Below, one piece after another: positions 24,522-35,781 of a DNA stretch of 64,000 nt. Origin of the DNA: Leucocoprinus leucothites (taxonomy: Eukaryota > Basidiomycota > Agaricomycetes > Agaricales > Agaricaceae); contig JAACJO010000012.1 of the NCBI GenBank assembly GCA_013368445.1, positions 248,001 through 312,000 of the forward strand. Reading direction: 5' to 3'. The notes below the pieces were generated by a model. That model was not told the DNA's origin. It saw nothing but the letters and a program-made list of their open reading frames with translations, and did no database searches. How positions within the stretch are numbered: the stretch's first letter is position 1; each line of letters opens with the position of its first letter. Made by a program: the position numbers and the translations under genes.

Positions 24522-25727
24522 ATGGCTCACTATATCTCCCGCGCTTCCCTTCAAAACCCTCTCCGGCTTTCCAACCTCACACACACCCGTTGGACAATCA
24601 CCCTCGCAAGACCCGCTGCTGTACCTCAATACCGCAAGATGTCTTCTGCTGCGAACCCGAATTATGAATATATCATAACGTCTCGCCCGGAACCTAATGT
24701 TCTGCTCATTCAGTTAAACAGACCCAAAGCACTCAATGCTTTGTGCAGTCCGTTGTTTAAGGAGTTAAATCAGGCGTTGAAAGATGCGGATAGAGATGAT
24801 TCGGTTGGTGCTATGGTATTGACTGGGTCGGAGAAAGCTTTCGCTGGTATGTAGATGCTGGGGATTGCATTCTATGAGTCTAAACTGACTGTACTATGTT
24901 CCTGGTAGCTGGTGCGGATATCAAAGAAATGAAGGACAAGCAGTGTGAGTACACTGCCTTGGCTTAGACTCTCATACATCATGCTCATACAGATTGGAAG
25001 TCGCGGATGTATACAAAAACAGGTTCCTCGGAGACTGGGCCGACATGACAAAAATCGGCAAGCCTATTATCGCTGCGGTCAGCGGATACGCAGTACGTTC
25101 TCTAAAATCTGCCATAGCTTCACTAATAAGCTTATAACTACTTAAAAGCTTGGGGGAGGTTGCGAACTTGCGCTCATGTGTGACATCATCCTCGCCTCTC
25201 CGACCGCCAAATTCGGTCAACCCGAGATTAACCTCGGCGTTATTCCAGGAGGCGGAGGCTCTCAACGTCTAGCGCAGCTCATTGGTAAATCCCGAGCTAT
25301 GGAGGTGGTGTTAACAGGTCGGATGTTTACGGCCCAGGAGGCGGATAAGTGGGGTATGATTAGTAGGGTGGTTGGAGAGGGTGAGGGGCAGGTGGTCAAG
25401 GACGCAATTGCGATGGCGAAAGAGATTTCTGAGAAGAGTCAAATTGCAGTGCAGGCTGCAAAGGAAGTTGTCAATGAGGGTACGTCGCGTATTCGCCCTC
25501 CAAGGTTCGGTGAACTAATCGCTGATTCGTAGCATATGAAACTACGCTGACCGAGGGGTTGAAGTATGAGAGGAGAATTTTCCATGGGTTGTTTGCTACC
25601 AATGACCAGAAGGAAGGTGAGCGACTCTTGACGATCCTACAGTAAACGCAATTCCACCTGACATCGCACTTCCAAAGGCATGGCTGCGTTCGCCGAGAAA
25701 AGGAAAGCCAACTTTACTCATTCATGA
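24522..25727 (+). CDS. Short-chain enoyl-CoA hydratase, mitochondrial
   Basis: This enzyme hydrates 2-trans-enoyl-CoA in fatty-acid and branched amino-acid breakdown. The ATG at 24,522 opens [20 protein letters not shown], a basic, Ser-rich mitochondrial leader of about 40 residues. The crotonase fold follows: [82 protein letters not shown]. Both catalytic glutamates are in place, one in GGGCELAL and one in FGQPEINLG. The C-terminal helices include [20 protein letters not shown] and end in [12 protein letters not shown]. The join after KDKQ uses a GTGTGA donor, which keeps frame. Length is normal. It is convergent with the DMAC1-like gene and shares a mitochondrial neighbourhood with the YCII copy before it. 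Confidence 0.97.
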
Positions 25728-25864
25728 ATGCTCGAGCCTTGGCCGTATGGTATATAAATGCATAGAGCACTTATGCCTAGAATGTAGTGATGAAGTCAGT
25801 CCTAGTAGAAGCAATGAACTGTGAACCCTACATAACCCAAGATTTTGTCAGATTGAAAGCCACC

Positions 25865-26184
25865 CTATTGAGTCCATCGAATCACACTCCCAACTAACAT
25901 GGCTGTAGTCGAAATGAGCCTAACAGTTTAGACTCTACAACCATATCACTACACGCACCAACGCCCAAGCCACCGATTATCCGCTTTTGAGCAGGCGTAC
26001 CAGGTGCGCTAGCTCTTGCTTGCAATAACGCGTAAATTCCAACCCCCGCAAAGGTCCCAGTGCCGACAATACGACATGACAAACATTCCTTGCTTCCGGC
26101 TTCGATCTGGTTGGCCAAACTACGACTCGCATCGCCCCATGGCTTTGTTTCTTGACTCTTGTCGTCGTTCGTCACGTTGCTCAT
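25865..26184 (-). CDS. DMAC1-like (DUF4536) small mitochondrial membrane protein
   Basis: Human DMAC1 helps assemble the distal membrane arm of complex I; fungal relatives are short and little studied. The start is MSNVTNDDKSQETKPWGDAS. The core is ECLSCRIVGTGTFAGVGIYA, with a CxxC and a glycine-rich first membrane segment, then APGTPAQKRIIGGLGV. If a 55-nt intron is removed after GGLGV, the end becomes AMLVGSVIRWTQ, which completes a second membrane segment and stops at 25,865. Reading straight on instead gives a polar end at 25,894, which fits the family less well. Family assignment rests on the CLSCR motif, size and two-helix layout, so it is moderate. Confidence 0.68.
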
Positions 26185-26252
26185 GGAATATGAGTGGTAG
26201 TGTATGAGTTAAAAGCTATTGCAGTTAGTATCGCCTACTCGAGGGTAGCTGA

Positions 26253-26262
26253 CACGTGATCT
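26253..26262 (-). promoter_or_regulatory. AGATCACGTG element upstream of the DMAC1-like gene
   Basis: On the gene's strand this is AGATCACGTG, 69 bases before the start codon, with a palindromic CACGTG core. It is identical over ten bases to the site before the RING gene. Confidence 0.4.
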
Positions 26263-27831
26263 GCCGAAAATGCATGTGCTATTAGAGTCTAGACGCTGAA
26301 GGGGTACATCAAACACTAGCCTTTTTTCGTTTCTGTATCTCTTAATCCTAAGAGGCTCAAAGGTTTATGCAACCCAAATGAATCCACTCCACCACGATGA
26401 TTGGTGTAACACGCCTTTACCACGCCATCAAGCTTCGGGACGCTCAAATTCTACCAGAATCAACTCGACCCGCAGGTGACAAGGTAAGGAGGACGAAGAA
26501 ATTAGGCTCATGTATTTATCCTATCATTTGTTTCGGAGAGATCTAGTGCGCCGACATTCGATTACGTGCTAGACTTGTCGACTTATCGTGTTCCAGCCAT
26601 TTCGGCTTTCTAGGTAAGCCTACGAGAACCCCGCCATCTCGCGGATGCCGTTCTTGCTTCTGATGCCGAGGCTTCTACTGTCTAACGTGCTGTAGATATT
26701 ACAAACCAGGGCTGCTCGTGAATTGCGCTTTCTAATCTAATTCAATGCCCTATCCAATCACTATCAGGCTGATTTATGTACGCCACGTTCATGCCAGTAC
26801 GAATACGGCCCGGGGGGGCAGTCCACACCGGAAGTTGTGTGGTGAAAGGTTCGGGGCTGAAAAATTGTTGATGGTTCTCTATTCGTGTCTGTCAGTGGCC
26901 TTTTCTTTCTTCCTTCCATGCACGTGTACTGAAATTACTGAGAAGCTCAGCAAAGGAATCATCAAGTCAGCAGTCAATCACTCACAGTGACAACTCCTCC
27001 ACGAATGACCTCACTTTCCTAAATCAGCACTAAATGCGGCTGGGTAAATGGATCTCCCATACAGCTCCGTTCAGTTCTCCAATAGCCACAAATGCAAATC
27101 ACAGAGGCATTTACCCATGCGCGTATCGTCGGATAGGCTGCTATACAGGCAGCAGTTTACACACGGCAACCATTCTTGTCTATATTCACCATCACGTTTA
27201 TATCCATATCCATGATTCTCCCCGCATTCTCGTTCCAACCTGAAGTGTTCGGCGGCCGATCATGTGAAGCAGCTTATTGCATGATTTAAGGGATGATATA
27301 TATCCTTGGGCTCGAAGCGATTAGGCGTTGAGCACTTGGACTTCGCTACAGCTTAGTGGACTCACCTTATATCCTCATTTATCTCTGCGTACTTCTGCAG
27401 GCCCATCCTTGGAGCTTCCGTATCCATCTTTCCTACGAGCTCTCCAACACATCTACCAGAATTGTACTTGCAGCCCACACAGGCTTTTGGCTGCTTGTCG
27501 GCGATCAAGTTCTGTGGGTTCTACTTGAATCCGTGGTATTTAATCAATTAGCGGGGCGAGAAAACTGCAAGCTTTCACATTACAGTGATACCACCACCTT
27601 TCAGCATTGCTGCTCTTACCACCGATCCCCGGCTTTGAATTCAAGAGGTCTCATCATCAGTAACTGAGAAATTTTCGCAATGCTCAACACGACCGCGATG
27701 CCATTCATACATGACACATTGTTTCTCAGGCTGTTTCCTGTCTCGCAGGATCAAAGTGCAAGCGTATGTCATGGTTTCACATTCGCGCCACTGAGCCTGT
27801 CTAATCTGGATTCAATGCCCATACATGATGT
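26263..27831. other. Gene-poor region upstream of the P450
   Basis: About 1.6 kb without a supportable gene. It holds a further CACGTG at 26,931, a TATA-like GATATATATCC at about 27,295, and two imperfect copies of a 20-base TCTAATCT..TTCAATGCCC string at 26,731-26,750 and 27,800-27,820. Open frames up to about 100 codons (27,356-27,667) resemble nothing I know. It may be a long P450 promoter or hold an unrecognised transcript. Confidence 0.5.
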
Positions 27832-30456
27832 ATGATGTCCCGCGACACCCAGTCACTGACCATTGCAATTTTCTCAGCGATTGTGGGCGGCGTGTATGCT
27901 CTATATCGGAAAGCGACGAGAATATCAGTCGCCCACGTCCGCGGGCCGCCAGCGGAATCATTTACACTGGGTACGTTCCCCAGGAGATACAAACGTGAGA
28001 TATTGTTGCTAATGGAATCGGATTGATAGGTAATTTGCCCAACTTGTTCCAAAGCCAAGTTGGGGATGCGGACTTCAAGTATCAAAAAGAGTACGGTGAC
28101 ATTGTTAGAATTAAGGGTGCATTTGGTGTACGTCTGTGCATCACATATGAGGAAATGCTGTTGGTTGAGGGTGTTTACTTTTTTAGGAAGACCGTCTTCT
28201 GATTTCGGACCCTAAAGCCCTGCAGTACATTTTCCACACTTCGGGTAGGTATCTCTGATAAAGGCGCGCGGCTGTCAGTTTTGATGATTTTGACGCTGTT
28301 GATGCTATAGGGTACAATTTCCTGAAATGGCCTGAGAGGACGGAAATATCTCGCGTGCTAATGGGCCGCGGCCTACTATGGGCGGATGGTGAAACTCACC
28401 GGCGCCAACGCAAGGTCATGCTGCCCGGATTTGGTGGTGAGTTCTTGATATGAAGATTGCAGCGCTGTGGAGTGTCTAAATGTTCAACGGTGCTTTCAGG
28501 CCCGGAGTCCAAGGCATTCGTAGCTATCTTCCGACGAGTGGGTGCGGAAGTATGTTTCATATTCTTGTCAAGATGGCTGGCGGGGGTTTATATTTATTCG
28601 AAATTATTAGTTGACGAACCAATTGACGGACAGGCTTGTAAGCTCGCCTGATCAGACTGCAGTATTCAACATTGCCACATGGCTTTCCCGCGCGACGATG
28701 GATTCTATTGGAGAAGGTAGGCAGAAACATGTTCTGTTACCTAGATGCCTAATAGGAACCATTATGGCGTTCGCTAATCACGGGGTTTTTCAGCGGCGTT
28801 TGACTATCAGTTCGGCGCGTTGACAAATACGAAGAACGAGTTCATGGAAGCGTACATGGGACTTATGTACGTTGAGCGCTCTTCATGTTTCTTCTGGTCA
28901 CGTTCGAGTGATGCTATTTCTTGTTCGGTGCTGAGTTGCCTCATAGGTCAGACACCCTTGGATCACCGCCAAGGTCGGCCATCTTGATGCAAACCGTGCT
29001 ACCCGTTTGGGTGCTCCAGCTCATGTCAAAATACTCGAACCGGCGCAACCTCAAGCATGCACGCCATACGGCCGAGCTGGCCAATATTGTCACGCGTCAG
29101 CTTGTCGAATCGAAGGCCGAAGCCGCACTACAGGGAAAGGGAAGTAAAGACATTCTTAGCCTGCTTGGTGGGTGTTGTAACTCTTTTTTTGCTTTCTGAG
29201 CTACTAAACCTGCGATATACGATTTGGGAATGGTGTTGATGCCTATAGTTCAGGCGAATGCATCGGAGAACGCAGAAATGAAGCTCACCGATGAAGAGCT
29301 ACTGGCGCAAATGCGGTGTGTTCTAATCCCTCCGAATTGCGGTTTTTCTTTGACTGACTGAAGAGTTTATCTGATTTTTTCATTTGGATTGACTCTGGGT
29401 GGCTGATCACCAGGACGATACTCCTAGCTGGCCACGAGACAAGTGCTACAACACTCTGCTGGGTGGTTCTTGAGCTAGCACGTCATCCAGTCATCCAGGC
29501 AAGACTTCGAAAGGAGATACGGGAGACTGAGGCAGCCATTCATGCGCGCGGAGGGTCCGACTTCACCGCATCTGATCTCGATGGTATGCCCTACTTGAAC
29601 GCGGTTCTTAAGGTGAGGCATCTATCAATTTGTCCGCGGTCAAACGAACCGTCTTTTGGTCTACGTCCGTATTCTTGGATCCATAACTGACTCCTGATCA
29701 TCCCCGTTGTACTTTAAATGTCCGGTTCGTGGCAACTCATAGGAATCGATGAGGTTCCATCCCGCAGTGTATCACAATTATAGGCAAGCGGTCAAAGATG
29801 ATGTATTGCCACTGTCCCAGCCGATTACTACGACAACTGGCGAGATCGTGTCCAAGCTTCCTATCCCCAAGGGATTGAAAGTCATATTGTCTATCGCGGG
29901 GTATAACAGGTCTGTGGTTCCTTTCTCGTCACTTAGAGCTATAGTACTGAATTACAACGGGACATCTTTTCGATTCCTTGCTTCCTGTATTTCATCATTT
30001 CTTGGGCCACGATGCTTGTGGTGCCGATTGCGTGTTTCTCGGGTGTCGAAACAGGAATCGAGAGGTATTTGGCGAAGATGCAGATGTTTTCAATCCGGAA
30101 AGGTGGTTCAGGGATTTCGGTGAGAAGAAGGGGCCGAATGTGGGCGTATACGGTAATCTGTGAGTCTATTTGTGTGGTCCATAGGTTGGTTCATCGACGT
30201 GCTCATGACATTTGTTTGTCCTCGCACCAGTTTGACTTTCGCCGGCGGCGTGCGGACTTGCATTGGCTGGCGGTTCGCACTTTATGAGGTTCAAGCACTG
30301 ACAGTTGAGATCATCAACAACTTTGAGTTGGGCCTCACACCAGAAATTGAAAGGTTGAGGAGGGAAGCATGTTTGGTTATGATCCCCACGTTGGAGGGTG
30401 AACAGCTCAAGGGCGAGAATCTACCCCTGAAATTGACCTTCGCACCGAGAGATTGA
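27832..30456 (+). CDS. Cytochrome P450 monooxygenase
   Basis: This is an ER-bound haem monooxygenase. The start MMSRDTQSLTIAIFSAIVGG opens a single membrane anchor, then HVRGPPAESFTLG. Family motifs appear in order: WADGETHRRQRKVMLPGFG (helix C), the I-helix oxygen-binding motif LLAGHETSATTLCWV, ESMRFHPAVY (ExxR), FNPERWFRDF (PERF) and the haem loop FAGGVRTCIGWRFA with the ligand Cys. The protein ends at LPLKLTFAPRD. At least twelve introns are present; one, around 29,909-30,053, is about 145 nt. The layout resembles the large mushroom P450 clans (for example CYP5150-like), but I cannot assign a family number. It stands alone with no other secondary-metabolism genes beside it, so the substrate cannot be guessed. 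Confidence 0.96.
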
Positions 30457-30697
30457 ACACTCTCTTTCAGTATTCCATTTCCCGTGTTCCTTTATCGTTT
30501 TTGCTATATATCGGACGCTTGAACTGTAATAACAGATACCTATGAATTCGGAATACAACAATTATCAACTTAAAGTCAGGGGCATTATGATGAAGCGCTT
30601 GTGTTGTTTGGGCGTGTTATCCAAAGCCATTATGTAGCATCTATTTCGGGACCTAGTTTTTGGGGAGCGACGGCGTCAACGTGATTTGCATACATTC

Positions 30698-31968
30698 ATG
30701 TTCAGCAGAACGAACATTCAACGCAATCTTGGGATTTCGTCAAGGTCATCCGCGCTGCTCACTTGTAGGTTCATTGCCCTCCTATTAAGCCATAGGCCTT
30801 ATATTGGATCGTCTAAGCTTCCAGGTCATGCTTTCATACGATCCAGCGGGAGCTTCAACCGCGGTTGGAAGCAGAATGTTCCAAAGCTGCGTCTACTCGG
30901 TCACTTAATCCTTCCGCACCTTGTATACAAGCCAGGTGGAATTCATCATCTTCCAAGTAAGCGATGTCTGTATTTCAAATCATCTGAAAACTGATAGTAT
31001 TTCGCAGGTCTGACGCCAACCACTCCCAGTCGATATTCAGCGCTGCTTCATCGTGGAACCAAGTCGTCGCTGAACCAGACATTCATATACCAACGGCCAA
31101 ACGATCTTCTCAAGCGTCTTCTCGGCCGGTTGATCTGAAAGCGCAGGAACAGAGAGCCTTTGCAGACCTTTTCGACGAAATATTCAAGGCAGCCGAGGTA
31201 GCCTCTGCCTCAGAACCTGCTGGAGAAGAAAAACTTGTCCCGTCCCCCAGTGCGCCAGCCTTCCCGAGCGAATTTTACGAGCGCATTCGGCGGACACCTG
31301 GTAAACCCAAGTTTGGGCAAGTCATGGACGAGGAATTAGACAAGAAGAAGGAGGAGATGAATCTATGTCGCACGGATTACGAGCTGCTGGACTGGGTACT
31401 CGTTGATGTGTTTGCTGAGGCGCAGGTGTTTGAAGAGGAGGCGAGGAAGATGGATACGCAGACGAGGACCAAGCGGAATATCACCCTACGGCCTTCATGG
31501 TACCCGCATATCATTGCTTTCCTCATGCAGACTTTTCGTGATAAGTATAAAAACCCACACACGGCACTCGCTATCTTCAATTACGCCAAGACAGCATCGA
31601 TAGCTTCGTATGCTTTCGGCTGTTCGACTGACGCGTACAATGAGGTTATTCAGACCTATTGGTCGTGCTTCCGAGATGCAAACGCTGTCCTGGATGCAAT
31701 CAAAGAGATGCAAGTGAACGGTGTCAAAATGAACAGCAAGACCGCCAAACTCATCGACACCATTCGGCGAGATGTTCCGGTGGAAAATTTATGGTCAGAG
31801 GATGAACTTTCAAATATTCTCGCCCAACTAGACGCTATTCGACGAGATGCGAGTGGGGACCTAACATCGAAGAAATATAAGACCCAAGGCATGAAGTATT
31901 TGGACCAGTGGAAGAACCAAGAACTTCGAGATGATCCACAGGATGAGAGGGGTTTTAATAAATGGTAA
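30698..31968 (+). CDS. Mtf2/Nam1-like mitochondrial RNA-expression protein
   Basis: Yeast Mtf2 (Nam1) binds mitochondrial RNA polymerase and supports mRNA processing and translation. The start was found by joining three exons: 30,698-30,744, 30,825-30,956 and 31,008-31,968. This gives MFSRTNIQRNLGISSRSCFH, an Arg/Ser-rich mitochondrial leader with no acidic residue. A disordered linker leads to QRAFADLFDEIFKAAEVAS and FPSEFYERIRRTPGKPKFG. The C-terminal helical domain has DYELLDWVLVDVFAEAQVFE, SWYPHIIAFLMQTFRDKYKN, PHTALAIFNYAKTASIASYA and AYNEVIQTYWSCFRDANAVL, PPR-like helical pairs as in the Mtf2 C-terminal domain. It ends DPQDERGFNKW. Family identity rests on helix pattern and leader, so it is good but not certain. 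Confidence 0.78.
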
Positions 31969-32207
31969 TTGAGCTGGCTTGAGGAGTTAGAGTGTGGACC
32001 GGTATATTCCATAATATTACTAGATTTGTGGTCGATAATTACAATATACAATCAACTAAATGTGAAATGTGATGGTATCCAAGCAAACAACAGAAGAAAA
32101 TTCGCGGAGTCATATCATACGCATTAGGCTGGCAAGAAGTGAGCATAAGACCAAGCTCAGAAGGTAAGGCTGTGTATAATACAAAGTTGCCCTAAGATCT
32201 GGTTTCA

Positions 32208-35200
32208 TCACCGTCGGCGGTCTCGCGACCTGGAGGTTTTACGGGGACGAGTTTCCGGAATGGCACCAAGACCATGTGTCGGTTTGAAATGAAGATCCAC
32301 CTCGCTGCATTTGAGATGGAGTAATAGATGGTAGACAAATAACTGTTCGTATCTGCCGAGTGGAACGAACTGATCAATGGACAATTAAAGTGGAGGCTGA
32401 CCAAACAGACTTACTGCGCATTAGTAAAAACAATTGACATAGAGTCGGAGCTACACCTTAGCAAGTTAGGTGCCATCACCAATGCCAGATTTGCCGGTGT
32501 CATCTTGGTGATATTCTGTGCCTTTTCCTCCAAAAATAATTGGAGGAAACTGATCAGAAACAGTACGACTCGTCTGTTAATTGTCGGTAGGCGCTCGACG
32601 ATACGGACGCATGAGTCGGGATCGTTGGAGTTCATGATGCACTCATTGTACATCTCATCAGGTATCAATGGATCGCAAAGCTCTCTCAGCCACAGCTTCA
32701 TGAGAGAGGCAAGAACATAGGGGTCATCGACATTGTCCAGGGTATAGTATCCACGATCGATACGAAGCTTGAGCTCCGAGACTGAATCACCATCGCCCGG
32801 TACCCGAAAGATACCCTCTGAGCGAAGGCCTCCTAGTGCCAATATGCCATCGGCGAGGAAAGGAAGGATAATAGGGACCTTCTTATGTGGATAGTTGCGC
32901 TCTTGAAGGCGGATGATCGCGTCTAATGATTCACCAAATGTTGATGGATTGAAAGCGGCGTCCTGGAAGCAATCATGAACGGTGTTGGTCGGTTTGATTG
33001 ATGAAAGGGTATGACGGAACTTACTGAAGCTGTCTCTATTTCTGCGGGAGTAGGCGGCTTGCCGCGTGGACCTTTCTTGGTTATTGCGGCCAAGCGGCGC
33101 AGGCAGTATTTAGCAATAACATCAATTCTCCCCTCTTGTTGATTTGTATGTTGTTGGATAAAACTTTGAAGAAAGGTTTCAAAGTCTTTTGATGGGGGGA
33201 AACTGATGAGAAGCACGCATAGAAATTGCCAGCCCCTGAATACACATTCCCTGTATAGAGAAACTAGTCAGCGGCACGAACAAAGATCTCTGGACCAGAA
33301 GGCTTACGGATTGGGATTTCCAGTTAGTTGTTTCATCACCTGGCAATAGATCTCATCTCGCAGTTCACCATGCGCAAGGCCTTCTCCAATCAACCAACGC
33401 TCCTCTTCCAAAATACCGGATAGGCTAGGGGTTAAAGATGTTGAAGACATATTAAGATGTGCGGCCATAACTTTGGTGTCCTGTTGTAGTCGGACTCCGA
33501 TCGGCCTCTCGCGTTCGCGATCTCCCATGATTCGTTGAATAACCTTAAAGATTCTGACGGCATCCTTGCTAAGTGATCTGTTAAGTATCAGGAGCGGCGA
33601 TGTCAATGGGGACTGGTTCAAAGTCGAAACGTAAGTGCTAGTCGCATCAAACCGAATGAGACTGACCTTCTGCCAAGTCATGAGTTGTTCAACTGGTACT
33701 CGTCTTTTGAAAATGAAACCGCTCCTGTGAGTGGAAAAATATTGCTTGGCATAGTCCGACTGCGAGAATTGTTGAATGTCCGTTTGAAGATCTTGTGGTA
33801 ACATAGGATACGGTCTGCACGGTTGCCTCAGCCTCACGACTCGTATCAACTCGGTGTTTGGGACTTACGCGGTACTCAAACTAATGTTCGAACCATTCAT
33901 GGGTGCAGTCCGCAGATGTTGTACGGGTATAGGTTGGCCTAAAGCACGGCTTTTGACTGGGCTCATCTGCATTGTAGCAGCTAAGGAAACAATCAAATGT
34001 TAGAAGGGCACTCGAGTGCCGAAATTGGGTCATACCATGATTTGGCATTGGTGCACTAATGCCTTTGGCTGCGATTTTGGACGTGCTCAGGCCATTTCCG
34101 TGGGATCTGGAGGAACCTTGTCTGGACACTGGTGGAGAAAGATCTCGGAGGCTTCGTGCACTAGAAGAATCACTTTGGACGTCGATGCTTGGTATGATGG
34201 GAGCAGAATTATAACTTGAGATGGTACCGAAACTAGCCTCCGTAGGCGAGTCCCTTTGGTGAGCGTTAGGATCAGGTTCGGAGGCTGCTAATAGCTCCAA
34301 GGCTGCGTTGAGGCTCTGCGGTTGCGAACGGACCGTAAAAGAGGACCCATGCGCTCGGCCGAGAGAGTCGGTGAAATGAACATCGCCGTTGGAACGGGCT
34401 TTCCCATTGACACCATCATGGGTACTTCTCGGAGACGATTTGGGACTACTTTGTAGCTTGGAGTGATGAGACAAGGGAGAAGGAGGTGTTGAGTGCTCTG
34501 TTGTGTACGGAGATCCCGGGATCGGTGTGAGCTTCCGCAGCCCTCCATTCGACGGGTCCCCGGAATGAGATTTTCTGACAACTGGCCTCCGAGCCGAACC
34601 ACTGTTGGGTGAACGATTAGACTGGGTGTGACGAATCTGCAATCTGTCGGGTGCAATGCCAGCAGAAGCTGATTTCTGTGAACGTCGACTAGCATTTCTG
34701 CGAACACCAAACTCATCGACAATCTCTACATTATCAAGGCCAAGAGCGTCGGGGATTGATTGAGAAAACCGATCGTATTTGCTTGTGGACAGGCGGCGTC
34801 CAAGGGCAGTATTCTGTCCGCATGTTTAGCTCAACATCGCATGGTCAGGGAAGCAAACAAACCTGTACTATTCCTAAGGGTATCACAAAGCCGTCAGGGC
34901 GCTCCCAGACAGTCTCTCCAGTTTTTGTTTGATAGTAGTATGGCATACCACCGCGTGAATCATCGCTAAGCTCCCACCATTCCCCTTCAGAACTGGGTGG
35001 TAGGCTTTAAGCCGAGGTAAGCTCAGAAAGCAAGGACGAAAGTAAACAAGCTTACACGAAATTACCAACGGGAGCTTCCCAACTGACTTGGCCAGTTGCC
35101 GGGCAGGCATAAAAAGACGTTTGTGTCTGTCATATGGCGTCAAGCTCTCTATAACCGCGGTCATCACCATCAAGTGCAGCTACAGACCTGCGGATCAACT

Positions 35201-35469
35201 AATGTCACCCAGAAATTCGATCCCCATGCAGCCTCGTCTGTTTCATGCCCACTTCCTGGGGATTTTTGGGGCGACCTCTGGGCTGGATGGCGGGAAGAAT
35301 TGCGTGAAAGTGAGCGCGAAGGTGTAGAGATGCGCTGTTCGGGTGCTTTTCCTTTGCTTGACGTCGTCGGTTGATGGGATGACGATTCGGGTGAGAGTTT
35401 CGGGAGAGTTATCTGGGGTGGGTTGTGACTCTGGGCAGGTTCGTCTGGCTTGGTGGTCGTAGTCGCCAT
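32208..35469 (-). CDS. WW-MyTH4-RhoGAP protein (ARHGAP39/Vilse type)
   Basis: RhoGAPs switch off Rho/Rac GTPases; this domain set is that of animal Vilse/ARHGAP39 and its fungal relatives. After a Ser/Pro-rich leader from MATTTTKPDEPAQSHNP, two WW domains follow: FWVTLVDPQ joined to TQTSFYACPATGQVSWEAP, and WWELSDDSRGGMPYYYQTKT then GETVWERPDGFVIPLG. A long disordered Ser-rich part follows. The MyTH4 domain has LILNRSLSKDAVRIFKVIQR and GLAHGELRDEIYCQVMKQLT, then GWQFLCVLLISFPPSKDFET. The RhoGAP domain has the arginine finger in GLRSEGIFRVPGDG, then LIPDEMYNECIMNS and ANLALVMAPNLLRC. The last exon, YEQLFVYHLLLHLKC, joins in frame and the protein ends in a basic tail at 32,208. A cytoskeletal polarity role is expected. 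Confidence 0.94.
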
Positions 35470-35781
35470 CGGGGAGTATTTTTACGTTGCTGGTGATGAA
35501 AACGAGTCGTACAGCTGTGACTGATTTAAAATTGCAAGGTTTTGATACAGATTGGAAAGATGGGGACAAAACGGAAAGTCGTATTGTCGAGGATCTATGG
35601 GTATCACAAAATGGTGGGTGTGGTTGAAAAGTAGCGAGCGTTTATTGAATTCAACGTCACCAGGCTTTGCGGACTTGCCCATACATATCGAGGCACAAGG
35701 ACTAACCCAGAATAGAATCCCAACTCATGACATACGCGGCTAAGGATACTTAAGATCATCCTCGGTACTACAATAAGATTT
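35470..35781. other. Intergenic region between two minus-strand genes
   Basis: 312 bases hold the RhoGAP promoter and the 3' end of the oxidoreductase gene. I see no gene or clear site here. Confidence 0.6.
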
